A stretch of DNA of 64,000 nucleotides from Amycolatopsis decaplanina DSM 44594 (GTDB taxonomy: Bacteria; Actinomycetota; Actinomycetes; Mycobacteriales; Pseudonocardiaceae), in the NCBI RefSeq assembly GCF_000342005.1, contig NZ_AOHO01000077.1, forward strand, positions 186,001-250,000. The letters run 5' to 3'. Below are positions 16,021-24,891 of this stretch, in pieces (the stretch's first letter is position 1; each line of letters opens with the position of its first letter). Position numbers and translations under genes: made by a program. The notes under the pieces were generated by a model that was given only the letters and a program-made list of their open reading frames with translations, did not search any database and was not told the origin of the DNA.

Positions 16021-16899
16021 GTGAACGCCACCGCTCTGTCCTTCGTCATCATCGCCGCCGTCATCCACGCGGGCTGGAACCTGGCTGCCAAGCGGATCCG
16101 TCGTGGCGGAGCCCGGTTCGTCTGGGCTTACTACAGCCTCTCCGCGATCCTGCTGGTCCCCCTCGTGGCGGTGTCACTGGCCGTGGAGCCGCAGCGTCCA
16201 CAGTGGACCTGGCTGTTCGCCGCCGTGGTCACGGCGGTGTTCCACGTCACCTATGGAATCGTTCTCCAAAGGGGATACGCCGTCGGCGATCTGTCGGTCG
16301 TCTATCCCGTCGCCCGCGGTACCGGGCCGCTGATCTCGGTGCTCGCGGCCGTCGTGCTACTCGGCGAGCGGCCGGGAGTGCTCGGCCTGCTGGGCGCGTT
16401 CCTCGTGGTCGCCGGGGTGCTGGTGATCGGCACCGGGCGAGCACCGGCCCACGCTGACGCCGCTGATCGCGTCGCTCGCCGCAAAGGCCTGGTCTACGGG
16501 CTGCTGACCGGCCTCACGATCGCCGCCTACACACTGTGGGACGCACATTCGGTCACGGCTCTCGGCGTCCCGCCGATCGTCTACTTCGGAACCGGCGCGA
16601 TCGTGCAGAGCCTGCTCATGGCGCCGTACGCGCTGAAGGACCGTGAAGAGGTCTTGTGGCTCTGGCGCGAGCACAAGCGCGAGGTCCTCATCGTCGGCGT
16701 GCTCTCGCCGGTCGCCTACCTGCTGGTGCTCTACGCCCTCCAGATCGCCCCGGTGAGCCTCGTCGCACCCGCCCGGGAGCTGAGCATCGTCCTGGGTGGC
16801 CTCGCCGCCTGGCTGGTTCTGGGAGAAGCGAACGCCGTCCGCAGGCTGGCCGGGTCGGTGGTGGTGCTGGCGGGTATCACGGCGATTGCGATGGCCTGA
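16021..16899 (+). CDS. EamA-family (DMT) transporter, candidate guanidinium exporter
   Basis: A 292-aa membrane protein with ten predicted helices in two EamA repeats (about 5-130 and 155-292), joined by a short basic/alanine linker. EamA proteins are drug/metabolite exporters or importers. GTG at 16021 follows AAAGGTCC. Position behind a ykkC-class riboswitch suggests that it exports guanidinium or a related cation, as small multidrug transporters under guanidine-I riboswitches do. This is inference: the ten-helix DMT type is not the usual four-helix EmrE-like Gdx protein. It is probably cotranscribed with the VOC protein 23 nt downstream. Confidence 0.82.
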   Translation: MNATALSFVIIAAVIHAGWNLAAKRIRRGGARFVWAYYSLSAILLVPLVAVSLAVEPQRPQWTWLFAAVVTAVFHVTYGIVLQRGYAVGDLSVVYPVARGTGPLISVLAAVVLLGERPGVLGLLGAFLVVAGVLVIGTGRAPAHADAADRVARRKGLVYGLLTGLTIAAYTLWDAHSVTALGVPPIVYFGTGAIVQSLLMAPYALKDREEVLWLWREHKREVLIVGVLSPVAYLLVLYALQIAPVSLVAPARELSIVLGGLAAWLVLGEANAVRRLAGSVVVLAGITAIAMA

Positions 16900-16922
16900 A
16901 CCCATCCGGTAGGGATTGAGTC

Positions 16923-17297
16923 ATGGATGTGCTGAGCAGCAGGGTGCTGATCCACCCGAAGGACCTCGACGTGTCGACGGCGTTCTATCGGGACACCCTG
17001 GGCCTGGCCATCGACAAGGAGTTCCCCGGCGGGACGGTGTTCTTCGCCGGGAACGGGTCGATCGAGATCGTCGGTACCGGGAAGACCGGCCCGACTCCTG
17101 ACGTCGCCTTGTGGCTCCAGGTCCGCGATCTGCCCGCGGCGCTCGAGGAGCTCGCGGAGAAGGGTTTGGAGCCGGTCCGTGGCGCGCGGCGTGAACCGTG
17201 GGGTCTGGACGAAGCGTGGATCGCCGACCCGGACGGCACGAGGATCGTGCTGGTCGAGGTGCCGCGTGAGCATCCGTTGCGCACTGATCCGCGCTAG
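16923..17297 (+). CDS. VOC (glyoxalase/bleomycin resistance) superfamily protein
   Basis: A 124-aa single-domain protein with two beta-alpha-beta-beta-beta modules. The first is SSRVLIHPKDLDVSTAFYRDTLGL and the second closes with EAWIADPDGTRIVLVEV, typical of glyoxalase-fold metal enzymes or resistance proteins. A histidine (HPKD) and a late glutamate (LVEV) are in positions usual for metal ligands. It has an RBS (TAGGGATTGAG) and lies 23 nt behind the EamA gene, so it may share the riboswitch control. The substrate is unknown. Its stop overlaps the convergent methyltransferase by 4 nt. Confidence 0.8.
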   Translation: MDVLSSRVLIHPKDLDVSTAFYRDTLGLAIDKEFPGGTVFFAGNGSIEIVGTGKTGPTPDVALWLQVRDLPAALEELAEKGLEPVRGARREPWGLDEAWIADPDGTRIVLVEVPREHPLRTDPR

Positions 17298-17881
17298 GCC
17301 GAAGGCTTGATCGCGCGCAGCTGGGCGGCGAGGGAGGCGCCGAAGCCCGGCGGGTCCCAGGTCCAGGTCTGCAGGTCGGTGAAGCCGGCGGCGGCCGCTT
17401 CGTCGGCCAGCTCGTGCCGGGACACCGGCAGCCACTTCTCGTGCGACGACAGCAGCAGCCTGCCGCCGGGCCGCAACACGCGGAACAGTTCGGCGAACCC
17501 GGCCGCCCGGTCCTCCCACAGCTGCACGTTGTTGACGCTGAGGACCACGTCGACGCTCTCGTCGGGCTCACCCGTGGAGTCCGCGGTGCCGTGCCGCAGC
17601 TCCACCTTGTCGCCGCAGCGGCGGCGCGACCGGGCGAGCATCTCCGGGGAGGGGTCGACGCCGATCACACGGCCCGCGCGTTCGGCCGTGGCCTGCAGGC
17701 CGACTCCCGGGCCGGGGCCCACGACCAGTGCGGTTTCGCCGGACTCGATCGACGCCAGCTCGACGACGCGAAGTTCGGTGGCGGCGTTGCCGTGCGCCAT
17801 CGCCCGGCCGCCGAACCGGCCGAGCAGTCCCCGGGGATGGCCGAACGTGCGGTCGAGCATTTGGGACAGTGAAGTACTCAT
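17294..17881 (-). CDS. SAM-dependent class I methyltransferase
   Basis: A 195-aa soluble methyltransferase of the Methyltransf_11/UbiE type. Motif I is [22 protein letters not shown] with the acidic SAM-ribose residue in [11 protein letters not shown]. Motif IV is [18 protein letters not shown], and motif VI is [19 protein letters not shown] took the ATG at 17881 ([16 protein letters not shown]); the frame is open far upstream, antisense to lepA, but that part is not coding-like. The substrate cannot be inferred. It is divergent from lepA, with 81 bp between starts. Confidence 0.85.
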   Translation of the reverse strand: MSTSLSQMLDRTFGHPRGLLGRFGGRAMAHGNAATELRVVELASIESGETALVVGPGPGVGLQATAERAGRVIGVDPSPEMLARSRRRCGDKVELRHGTADSTGEPDESVDVVLSVNNVQLWEDRAAGFAELFRVLRPGGRLLLSSHEKWLPVSRHELADEAAAAGFTDLQTWTWDPPGFGASLAAQLRAIKPSA

Positions 17882-17962
17882 ACTTCGAGGGCACCACAGC
17901 TCATCACGGGCCGCATCGGGGATGACCCCCACTCGCACCCGGAGCGGCATGGGACCATAGAG

Positions 17963-19837
17963 ATGGCACACCCCGACCTTCGCGAGGAAACCCCGTTGAC
18001 GACGTTCGCCGACACGACCTTCACGCCCCCGGAGCTCATCCGGAACTTCTGCATCATCGCGCACATCGACCACGGCAAGTCGACCCTGGCCGACCGGATG
18101 CTGCAGCTCACCGGCGTGGTCGAGGAGCGGGCCATGCGCGCTCAGTACCTCGACCGCATGGACATCGAACGGGAACGCGGGATCACCATCAAGGCGCAGA
18201 ACGTGCGCCTGCCCTGGAAGGTCGACGGCCAGGACCACGTCCTGCACCTGATCGACACCCCCGGCCACGTGGACTTCACCTACGAGGTCTCCCGGGCCTT
18301 GGAGGCCTGTGAAGGGGCGATCCTGCTGGTCGACGCCGCGCAGGGGATCGAGGCGCAGACGCTGGCGAACCTCTATCTGGCGCTCGAGAAGAACCTGCAC
18401 ATCATCCCGGTGCTGAACAAGATCGACCTGCCGTCGGCCGATCCGGACAAGTACGCGGCCGAGCTGGCGCACATCATCGGCTGCGAGCCTTCTGACGTGC
18501 TCCGCGTGTCGGCGAAGACCGGCATGGGCGTGACCGAGCTGCTGGACGAGTGCGTGCGGCAGGTCCCGCCGCCGGTCGGCGACCCGGACGCGCCCGCCCG
18601 CGCGATGATCTTCGACTCGGTCTACGACACTTACCGGGGCGTCGTGACCTATATCAGGGTCGTCGACGGCAAGATCACGCCGCGTGAGCGGATCAAGATG
18701 ATGTCCACCGGCGCCACTCACGAACTCCTCGAGGTCGGGATCATCTCGCCGGAGCCCAAGGCCAGCAAGGGGCTCGGGGTCGGCGAGGTGGGTTACCTCA
18801 TCACCGGGGTGAAAGACGTCCGCCAGTCGAAGGTCGGTGACACCGTCACCTCCGAGCGCAAGGGCGCCGAGGAGCCGCTCGCGGGCTACCGCGAGCCGAA
18901 GCCGATGGTCTACTCCGGCCTGTATCCGGTCGACGGTTCGGACTACCCCGAACTGCGTGAGGCGCTGGACAAGCTCCAGCTCAACGACGCCGCGCTCGCC
19001 TACGAGCCGGAAACCTCCGTGGCGCTCGGGTTCGGGTTCCGCTGCGGCTTCCTCGGGTTGCTGCACCTGGAGATCACGCGGGATCGGCTCGAGCGCGAAT
19101 TCGGTCTCGACCTGATTTCCACCGCGCCGAACGTCATCTACAACGTCGTGCTCGAGGACAAGAGCGAGGTCGTGGTGACGAACCCCTCGGACTGGCCGTC
19201 CGGGATGAAGATCTCCGAGGTCCACGAGCCGGTTTCCAAGGTGAGCATCCTGGCGCCGTCGGAGTTCGTCGGCACGATCATGGAGCTGTGCCAGGCCAAG
19301 CGCGGCACGCTGCTGGGGATGGACTACCTCTCCGAGGACCGCGTCGAACTGCGCTACAACATCCCGCTCGCGGAGATCATCTTCGACTTTTTCGACACGC
19401 TGAAGTCGCGTACGCGCGGCTACGCGTCCCTCGACTACGAAGAGGGCGGTGACCAGATCGCCGATCTGGTCAAGGTCGACATCCTGCTGCAGGGTGAAAC
19501 CGTCGACGCGTTCTCGGCGATCGTGCACAAGGATGCCGCTTATGGCTACGGCAACCGGATGGCGACGCGGCTGCGTGAGCTGATCCCGCGGCAGCAGTTC
19601 GAGGTACCGATCCAGGCGGCCGTCGGGTCGCGGATCATCGCCCGCGAGACGATCCGCGCGATCCGCAAGGACGTGCTCGCGAAGTGTTACGGCGGTGACA
19701 TCTCGCGTAAGCGCAAGCTGCTGGAAAAGCAGAAGGAAGGCAAGAAGCGAATGAAGACCGTCGGCCGGGTCGAGGTCCCGCAGGAGGCCTTCGTCGCCGC
19801 ATTGTCCACTGAGGACGCCGGTAGCAAGAAGAAGTAG
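17963..19837 (+). CDS. lepA: Elongation factor 4 (LepA)
   Basis: A 624-aa translational GTPase that back-translocates or helps assemble ribosomes under stress. The G1 loop AHIDHGKST lies at 33-41, G2/G3 include RGITIKAQ and DTPGHVDF, and G4 is NKIDLP. Domains II-V follow, ending in the LepA-specific C-terminal domain ([20 protein letters not shown], then [10 protein letters not shown]). Length and motif order are normal, with a slightly long N-terminus. The ATG at 17963 is the first in frame; a later start is possible since the conserved part begins at about residue 22. A terminator follows at 19847. Confidence 0.96.
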   Translation: MAHPDLREETPLTTFADTTFTPPELIRNFCIIAHIDHGKSTLADRMLQLTGVVEERAMRAQYLDRMDIERERGITIKAQNVRLPWKVDGQDHVLHLIDTPGHVDFTYEVSRALEACEGAILLVDAAQGIEAQTLANLYLALEKNLHIIPVLNKIDLPSADPDKYAAELAHIIGCEPSDVLRVSAKTGMGVTELLDECVRQVPPPVGDPDAPARAMIFDSVYDTYRGVVTYIRVVDGKITPRERIKMMSTGATHELLEVGIISPEPKASKGLGVGEVGYLITGVKDVRQSKVGDTVTSERKGAEEPLAGYREPKPMVYSGLYPVDGSDYPELREALDKLQLNDAALAYEPETSVALGFGFRCGFLGLLHLEITRDRLEREFGLDLISTAPNVIYNVVLEDKSEVVVTNPSDWPSGMKISEVHEPVSKVSILAPSEFVGTIMELCQAKRGTLLGMDYLSEDRVELRYNIPLAEIIFDFFDTLKSRTRGYASLDYEEGGDQIADLVKVDILLQGETVDAFSAIVHKDAAYGYGNRMATRLRELIPRQQFEVPIQAAVGSRIIARETIRAIRKDVLAKCYGGDISRKRKLLEKQKEGKKRMKTVGRVEVPQEAFVAALSTEDAGSKKK

Positions 19838-19846
19838 GCGATACTC

Positions 19847-19886
19847 GCGAAAGGCCGCTCGGATCTCGATCCGTGCGGCCTTTCGC
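19847..19886. terminator. Terminator after lepA
   Basis: Eleven-base perfect arms GCGAAAGGCCG (19847-19857) and CGGCCTTTCGC (19876-19886) with an 18-nt loop. It lies between the lepA stop and the stop of the convergent F420-dependent enzyme, so it serves both. Confidence 0.78.
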
Positions 19887-19887
19887 G

Positions 19888-20334
19888 TCAGCGATTCCCG
19901 CTGACGCGGTTCGCCGTGAGGAAGACGGCGACGCGGCGTTCGGCGGCCATCACGCGGTCGTACTCGTCCCAGTCGTCGTGGGTCCCTGTGGCAGCGATGA
20001 AGACTTCGCGCAGCAGCCGGGGAAGACCGGCCGGGTCGAAGTCCGGGTCCGGGTCGTCCGGTCCGATGAGGTGGGTGCGTCCCTGGACCGCAGCCCACTC
20101 CCAGCCGCGCCGGAAGGTGATCGTGGCGTGGCCCGCCCGGCGGAACAGGTCGAGTTTCTTCACCCCGCCCATCGCCACGAAGGCGACTCCCGGCACCTTG
20201 GTGACCGGGTCTTCGAAGACGCCGGCGTTGACCACCGACGAGTGGACGGTGCCGTCCGCACGGACCGTCGAGACGGTCGCGAGTCCGTTTTCGCGCAAGG
20301 AAAGAGCGCGGACGAGTTCGAGGTCTGCGGCCAT
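19888..20334 (-). CDS. PPOX-class F420- or flavin-dependent oxidoreductase
   Basis: A 148-aa split-barrel protein of the pyridoxamine-phosphate-oxidase-like fold common in actinomycetes, where many members use cofactor F420. Visible features are the N-terminal ENGLATVSTVRADGTVHSSVV, the central KLDLFRRAGHATITFRRGWEW and the helix LLREVFIAATGTHDDWDEYDRV. The cofactor assignment is from family knowledge; the split-barrel fold alone would also allow FMN or heme. It is monocistronic, separated from the upstream hexosaminidase by a terminator. Confidence 0.8.
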   Translation of the reverse strand: MAADLELVRALSLRENGLATVSTVRADGTVHSSVVNAGVFEDPVTKVPGVAFVAMGGVKKLDLFRRAGHATITFRRGWEWAAVQGRTHLIGPDDPDPDFDPAGLPRLLREVFIAATGTHDDWDEYDRVMAAERRVAVFLTANRVSGNR

Positions 20335-20346
20335 GGGACCACCGTA

Positions 20347-20380
20347 GCCCGCTCGGCCGGAGATGAGGGGCCGAGCGGGC
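20347..20380 (-). terminator. Terminator after the hexosaminidase gene
   Basis: Twelve-base perfect arms GCCCGCTCGGCC (20347-20358) and GGCCGAGCGGGC (20369-20380) with a 10-nt loop, 12 nt past the hexosaminidase stop on its transcript and 13 nt before the start of the next gene. Confidence 0.72.
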
Positions 20381-20391
20381 TGCCGGACGGG

Positions 20392-22155
20392 TCAGCAGGT
20401 GCCGTTGTCGCGCCAGACACCCCATTGGCCGGTCGTACCGGGTTCTTCGCCTTGCGTCCACCACTGGGCCGTCCACTTGTGCCCGTTGTGGGAGACGGTC
20501 GCTCCGCCGGTGTAGACCGACGCACGGTCCCACGCCGGGAGTGAGCAGGTGCCCGGGTTGCCGGATCCGGTTTCCCAGGGCACCTGGCTCGACTTGTAGT
20601 AGTCGAGACCCTGGGCCTGCCAGCGCGGGGCTTGAGCGCCGAGGCGCACTCGGAAGGTGTTCCAATCATGGGTCGACCACGGCGACCAGCCGAGTTCGGC
20701 GTGCGCCGGGAGCCGGGGGAAGGCGAGGTAGTCGATGTTCGCCGGGGTCACCACGGTTTCGGTCCACAGCGGGGATTCGACGCCGCGGACGGCGGATTCG
20801 GGCACACCGGCGAGGTAGGCGCCCGGGTTCCAGTTGTAGGCGTCCTGGACCTCGATGTAGCCCGCCCACGAAAGCCCGATCGGGGTGCTGGAGTTGTACT
20901 TCATGTCCAGGTACGCCTTGTTCGCCGGTGACAGGATGACCTTGCTGCCACGGGCGACGGCGTTCGAGACCTCCGTGCTGGACGTCGTCGTGCCCCAGAA
21001 CTGCGGGGTCGCCGTGGTCGGCAGGGTGGCCTTGCCGATCTCGTGCCAGCCGACGACCTGCTTGCCCGCGGCGGCCACCATCGGCAGCACCCGGTTCATG
21101 AACGTGCGGTAGTCGGCGTCGCTGGTGGCCTGGGCCTCGTCGCCCCCGAGGTGGAAGTACGGCCCGGGCGTCAGCGCGGCGATCTCGCGGATGACGTCGT
21201 TGACGAAGGTGTAGGTGATCTCCTTCGAGATGCAGAGCGAGCTGTAGCCGACGGCGGTGTCGGTGCGCAGCGGGGGAGCGGTGTTGTCGCAGTTCAGCTC
21301 GGCGTACGACGCCAGGGCTGCGTTGGTGTGCCCGGGCATGTCGATCTCCGGGATGACCGTGATGAACCGTGAGGCCGCGTAGTCGACGATCTCCGTGTAC
21401 TGCGCCTTGGTGTAGTAACCGCCGGGGCCACCGCCGACCTGGGTGCTGCCGCCGTAGGTGGTCAGTCGCGGCCAGCTGTCGATCTGGATACGCCAGCCCT
21501 GGTCGTCGGCGAGGTGCAGGTGCAGGTTGTTGATCTTGTACTGCGCCAGCTGGTCGATGTACCGCTTGACCGTGGCGACCGGGTGGAAATGCCGGGCGAC
21601 ATCGAGCATCGCGCCTCGGTAGCCGAAACGCGGGTAGTCCAGGACGTCGGCGCCCGGGATCGTCCAGGGGCCTTGTTGCACCGTTGGGCTTTCGATCTTG
21701 CCGGGCAGCAACTGGCGCAGTGTCTGTACGCCGCCGAAGAGGCCTTGCGCCGTCTTCGCGCGCAGGACGACCGAGGCGGACGTCGAGTTCAGCTGGTAGC
21801 CCTGGTCGCCGACGCGCGAGTCGGCGCCGGACAGCAGGAGCGAGATTCCGTCGGCCGGCGTGTCCGATGGCGCGTCGGAGACGGGCAGGGGGAAGCCGGT
21901 GGACGTGCGGAAGATCCCGGCGAGGTAGTCGCCGACGGCCTTGGCCTGCGCCGAACCGGCCTGGGTGTAGATCTTGGTGTTCGCGGTCAGGGTGTGGTCG
22001 GAGCCGGTCAGCGCTTGGGCCGAGACCGGGACAGGGACGATCGCCTGCAGCGGCGGGGTGGCCGCGTCTGCGACGGGGGCGGCTGCGGTGGTGGCGCCGG
22101 CGAGCAGCGCCACCCCGACGAAGGCGCGGCCCAGCCGCGCTCTCAAGGTCTTCAC
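20392..22155 (-). CDS. Secreted beta-N-acetylhexosaminidase (GH20) with chitin-binding domain
   Basis: A 587-aa exported glycosidase that removes terminal GlcNAc from chitin oligomers or glycans. After the signal peptide (about 1-32, basic start then GVALLAGATTAAAPVADA) comes a GH20b-type domain, then the catalytic TIM barrel with FHLGGDEAQ holding the Asp339-Glu340 pair of substrate-assisted catalysis. The C-terminal ~50 residues (PAWDRASVYTGGATVSHNGH ... WWTQGEEPG) are a carbohydrate-binding module of the CBM5/12 chitin-binding type. I chose GTG at 22155, which has GGAGG 7 nt upstream, over an earlier in-frame start at 22194 inside a palindrome. A DasR-type dre site lies about 70 bp upstream. 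Confidence 0.92.
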   Translation of the reverse strand: MKTLRARLGRAFVGVALLAGATTAAAPVADAATPPLQAIVPVPVSAQALTGSDHTLTANTKIYTQAGSAQAKAVGDYLAGIFRTSTGFPLPVSDAPSDTPADGISLLLSGADSRVGDQGYQLNSTSASVVLRAKTAQGLFGGVQTLRQLLPGKIESPTVQQGPWTIPGADVLDYPRFGYRGAMLDVARHFHPVATVKRYIDQLAQYKINNLHLHLADDQGWRIQIDSWPRLTTYGGSTQVGGGPGGYYTKAQYTEIVDYAASRFITVIPEIDMPGHTNAALASYAELNCDNTAPPLRTDTAVGYSSLCISKEITYTFVNDVIREIAALTPGPYFHLGGDEAQATSDADYRTFMNRVLPMVAAAGKQVVGWHEIGKATLPTTATPQFWGTTTSSTEVSNAVARGSKVILSPANKAYLDMKYNSSTPIGLSWAGYIEVQDAYNWNPGAYLAGVPESAVRGVESPLWTETVVTPANIDYLAFPRLPAHAELGWSPWSTHDWNTFRVRLGAQAPRWQAQGLDYYKSSQVPWETGSGNPGTCSLPAWDRASVYTGGATVSHNGHKWTAQWWTQGEEPGTTGQWGVWRDNGTC

Positions 22156-22179
22156 CGGGGCCTCCAAGGGAACAAGGGA

Positions 22180-22195
22180 CGTGACGCGCGTCACG
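22180..22195. promoter_or_regulatory. Perfect 16-bp palindrome upstream of the hexosaminidase
   Basis: CGTGACGCGCGTCACG is fully self-complementary and lies 25 bp before the hexosaminidase start, between it and the dre site. It may be a second operator or a leader hairpin. The binding factor is unknown. Confidence 0.35.
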
Positions 22196-22223
22196 ACTGT
22201 CCGATCGTCGCATTTTCGGCGGT

Positions 22224-22239
22224 AAAGGTCTAGACCACC
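22224..22239. promoter_or_regulatory. dre-type operator for DasR
   Basis: AAAGGTCTAGACCACC has the perfect core GGTCTAGACC and matches the DasR-responsive element (ACTGGTCTAGACCAST-like) at 13 of 16 positions. DasR is the GntR-family repressor of chitin/GlcNAc genes in actinomycetes and is released by glucosamine-6-phosphate. The site lies 69 bp upstream of the GH20 start and 68 bp upstream of the divergent monooxygenase. Confidence 0.75.
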
Positions 22240-22307
22240 ACGGGAGAACCTTGGAGTGACTCGAACGTCACATTCCGTGTCCTCACGAGGGGGCTATCGT
22301 CGGAAAC

Positions 22308-23360
22308 GTGTTCGAAGACCTGCGTTTCCCCGTGATCGCGGCCCCGATGGCCGGTGGGCCGACCACTCCCGAACTCGTGGCCGCGGTGACCGCGGCGGGT
22401 GGCTTCGGCTTCCTGGCTGGAGGCTATCTGAGCTCCGAAGCCCTCTCGGACCGGATCGCGAAGACGGCGGAACTGACCAGTGAGCCGTTCGGCGTGAATC
22501 TCTTCGTGCCGGGTGGCTCCGCCACCGAAGCGGATCTCGGCGGGCACATCGAGCGCTGGCGCGCGGAGGCCGAACGCCACGGCGTCGAGCCCGGCGAGCC
22601 GCGCTGGGATGACGACGCCTATGCCGCGAAGCTCGAGGTCGTGCTGGAGCGGAAGGTGCCGGTCGTTTCCTTCACCTTCGGCACGCCTTCACCCGAGGAT
22701 GTCGAACGCTTGCACGCCAACGGGAGCAAGGTGGCCGTCACCGTCACAAGCCCGATGGAAGCCGATCAGGCCGTGGCCGTCGGCGCGGACGCGCTCGTGG
22801 TCCAGGGATTCGAAGCCGGGGCGCATCGAGGGCTCTTCGCTGACGAGCCCGGCGCCGAAGGCGGAGGTGCGCAGTATGGCGTCCTCAGCCTGCTCCGCCT
22901 GGTCTCGGCGCGGACGGACCTGCCGCTCGTCGCGACCGGTGGGCTCGTGCACGGCGCCGACATCGCGGCAGTGCTGGCGGCGGGGGCCGTCGCGGCGCAG
23001 CTGGGCACCGCTTTCCTGCGGGCGGACGAGGCCGGGACACAGCCCGCGCACCGGCAGGCGCTCGCGGACGGGGGAAGGCCGACGGCGTTCACCCGGGCGT
23101 TCAGCGGACGCCCCGCCCGGTCACTGGTCAACCGCGCGGTCGCGGACTTCTCGGCCACCGCGCCGTCGGCGTATCCGGAGGTCAACAACCTGACCAAACC
23201 GATCCGCGCGGCGGCGGGGAAGGCGGGAGACCCCGAGATCATGTCGCTCTACGCGGGGCAGACCTATGAAGTCGCGGGCTCCGGCCCGGCGGCGTCGATC
23301 GTCGAACGCCTCCAGGCCGAAGCCCGCGAAGCCGCTACGCGTTTGAGTCCTCTCCGCTGA
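22308..23360 (+). CDS. Nitronate monooxygenase (2-nitropropane dioxygenase-like)
   Basis: A 350-aa FMN-binding TIM-barrel enzyme that oxidises alkyl nitronates to carbonyls and nitrite. It shows the N-terminal VIAAPMAGGPTTPELVAAV, the catalytic-histidine motif VQGFEAGAHRG near 165-175, and the FMN-phosphate region VATGGLVHGADIAAVLAAGA. GTG at 22308 starts MFEDLRFPV. It is divergent from the hexosaminidase. The last 26 nt overlap the 3' end of the convergent permease. The physiological role is probably detoxification of propionate 3-nitronate-like compounds, known for the family but not shown here. Confidence 0.87.
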   Translation: MFEDLRFPVIAAPMAGGPTTPELVAAVTAAGGFGFLAGGYLSSEALSDRIAKTAELTSEPFGVNLFVPGGSATEADLGGHIERWRAEAERHGVEPGEPRWDDDAYAAKLEVVLERKVPVVSFTFGTPSPEDVERLHANGSKVAVTVTSPMEADQAVAVGADALVVQGFEAGAHRGLFADEPGAEGGGAQYGVLSLLRLVSARTDLPLVATGGLVHGADIAAVLAAGAVAAQLGTAFLRADEAGTQPAHRQALADGGRPTAFTRAFSGRPARSLVNRAVADFSATAPSAYPEVNNLTKPIRAAAGKAGDPEIMSLYAGQTYEVAGSGPAASIVERLQAEAREAATRLSPLR

Positions 23361-24813
23361 TCTGCTTCGTGTCGCCGTTGTTCGCGTTCATCACGGAGTG
23401 ACGGCGGCTGTAGGTGAAGTAGATGATCAGGCCGATGCCGAACCAGACCGCGAACCGCAGCCAGGTCTCCGGGTTCAGGAACGTGATCAGCCAGATCGAG
23501 AAGACGATTCCGATGATCGGCACGATCGGCATGCCGGGGGTCTTGAAGGACCGGGGCAGGTCCGGCTGCTTGTAGCGCAGCACGATCACCGCGACGCAGA
23601 CGACGACGAACGCGAGCAGGATGCCGATGTTCGTCAGTTCCGCGGCCTCGCCGATGGGCAGCAGCCCGGCGATGATCGCCGACGCGATGCCGAGCACCCA
23701 GGTCATCCGGCTCGGCACCTTGCGCACCGGGTGTGTCTTGCCGAACCACTTGGGCAGCAGGCCGTCACGGCTCATCGAGTAGCCGACGCGGCTCGCGCCC
23801 ATGAGGAAGGTGAACAGCACCGTGGTGATACCGATGATCGCGCCGACGGCGATGATCAGGCCGAGCCACTTCATCCCGAGGCCCGCGAAGGCGCTGGAGA
23901 AGGCGGCCTCGCTGTCGATGTCCTTGTAGTTGACCATCCCGGTCAGGACCAGGCAGGCCAGCACGTAGAGGACCATCGAGATGGCGAGCGAGTAGATGAT
24001 CGCCTTCGGCATGTGCTTCTGGGAGTCGGTCGATTCCTCGGCCGCGGTGGACATGGCGTCGTATCCGAAGACCGCGAAGAACACCGTCGCCGCGCCGGTG
24101 AACGCGCCGCTGAGGCCGAACGGGAAGAAGTTCGAATAGTTGTCGGTGTTGATGTGGAAGACACCGACGACGATCACCAGAATGACCAGGCCGACCTTCA
24201 AGTAGACCAGCAGCGTTTCGAACCGGGCCGCGTTCTTCATGCCCTGGTTGAGGATGAAGGCGATCAGCAGGCACAGCAGCACGGCGAACAGGTTGATCTT
24301 GTAGGACCCCGGTTCGACACCGGCTTTTTCGGTACCCGGAGCGCCCAGCATCCACGTCGGGAGCTCGATGTCGAGGTAGCCCAGCAGTTCGTTGAAGTAG
24401 CCGGAGATGCCGATCGCGACCACCGCCACGATCGCGGTGTACTCCAGCAGCAGATCCCAGCCGATGAACCAGCCGACGATCTCGCCCAGCACGGTGTAGC
24501 CGTAGGTGTAGGCCGACCCGGCGCGGGGGATCAGCCCGGCGAACTCGGCGTAGGAGAACGCGGCGGCGGCGCTGGCGATACCCGCGATGAGGAACGAGAT
24601 CAGCACGGCGGGGCCCGCCGTCTGGTTCGCGACCGCGCCGGCCAGGGAGAAGATCCCCGCACCGATGATGCCCCCGACCCCGATCGCGGTCAGCTGGCGA
24701 AGGCCCAGCGTGCGCTGGAGCCCGCCACCGCCGTCACTGAGTTCTTGGATCTGATCGATCGGTTTGCGGCGGAATACCCCGGATCCCGAGCCCAGGCTTC
24801 GCGGTGCGGACAT
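23335..24813 (-). CDS. APC-superfamily cationic amino acid permease
   Basis: A 492-aa inner-membrane transporter with 12 or more helices. The first helix region LRQLTAIGVGGIIGAGIFSL contains the GxG(I)xGAGIF substrate-binding motif of APC transporters, and FGYDAMSTAAEESTDSQKHM is the helix 6 signature shared with CAT/YfnA-type cationic amino acid transporters. The ATG at 24813 follows GGGAG; the longer frame to 24891 lacks an RBS. It may be cotranscribed with the alpha/beta-hydrolase 78 bp upstream. Arginine, lysine or ornithine are likely but unproven substrates. Confidence 0.86.
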   Translation of the reverse strand: MSAPRSLGSGSGVFRRKPIDQIQELSDGGGGLQRTLGLRQLTAIGVGGIIGAGIFSLAGAVANQTAGPAVLISFLIAGIASAAAAFSYAEFAGLIPRAGSAYTYGYTVLGEIVGWFIGWDLLLEYTAIVAVVAIGISGYFNELLGYLDIELPTWMLGAPGTEKAGVEPGSYKINLFAVLLCLLIAFILNQGMKNAARFETLLVYLKVGLVILVIVVGVFHINTDNYSNFFPFGLSGAFTGAATVFFAVFGYDAMSTAAEESTDSQKHMPKAIIYSLAISMVLYVLACLVLTGMVNYKDIDSEAAFSSAFAGLGMKWLGLIIAVGAIIGITTVLFTFLMGASRVGYSMSRDGLLPKWFGKTHPVRKVPSRMTWVLGIASAIIAGLLPIGEAAELTNIGILLAFVVVCVAVIVLRYKQPDLPRSFKTPGMPIVPIIGIVFSIWLITFLNPETWLRFAVWFGIGLIIYFTYSRRHSVMNANNGDTKQISGEDSNA

Positions 24814-24891
24814 CGTCGTCTCCCAACAGGTTGTGCCGTCGGACTGGGTCACAGTCCGAAAGGCACGGTAGCGGCAGAAGGGACTTCGCAC

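Noticed and set aside
17882-20665. Long minus-strand open frame over lepA, part of a 1123-codon frame with the methyltransferase
   Set aside because: Antisense to lepA, which has full conserved GTPase motifs. The high-GC third-position bias leaves the opposite strand open. Only the last 195 codons (17294-17881) look like a protein.
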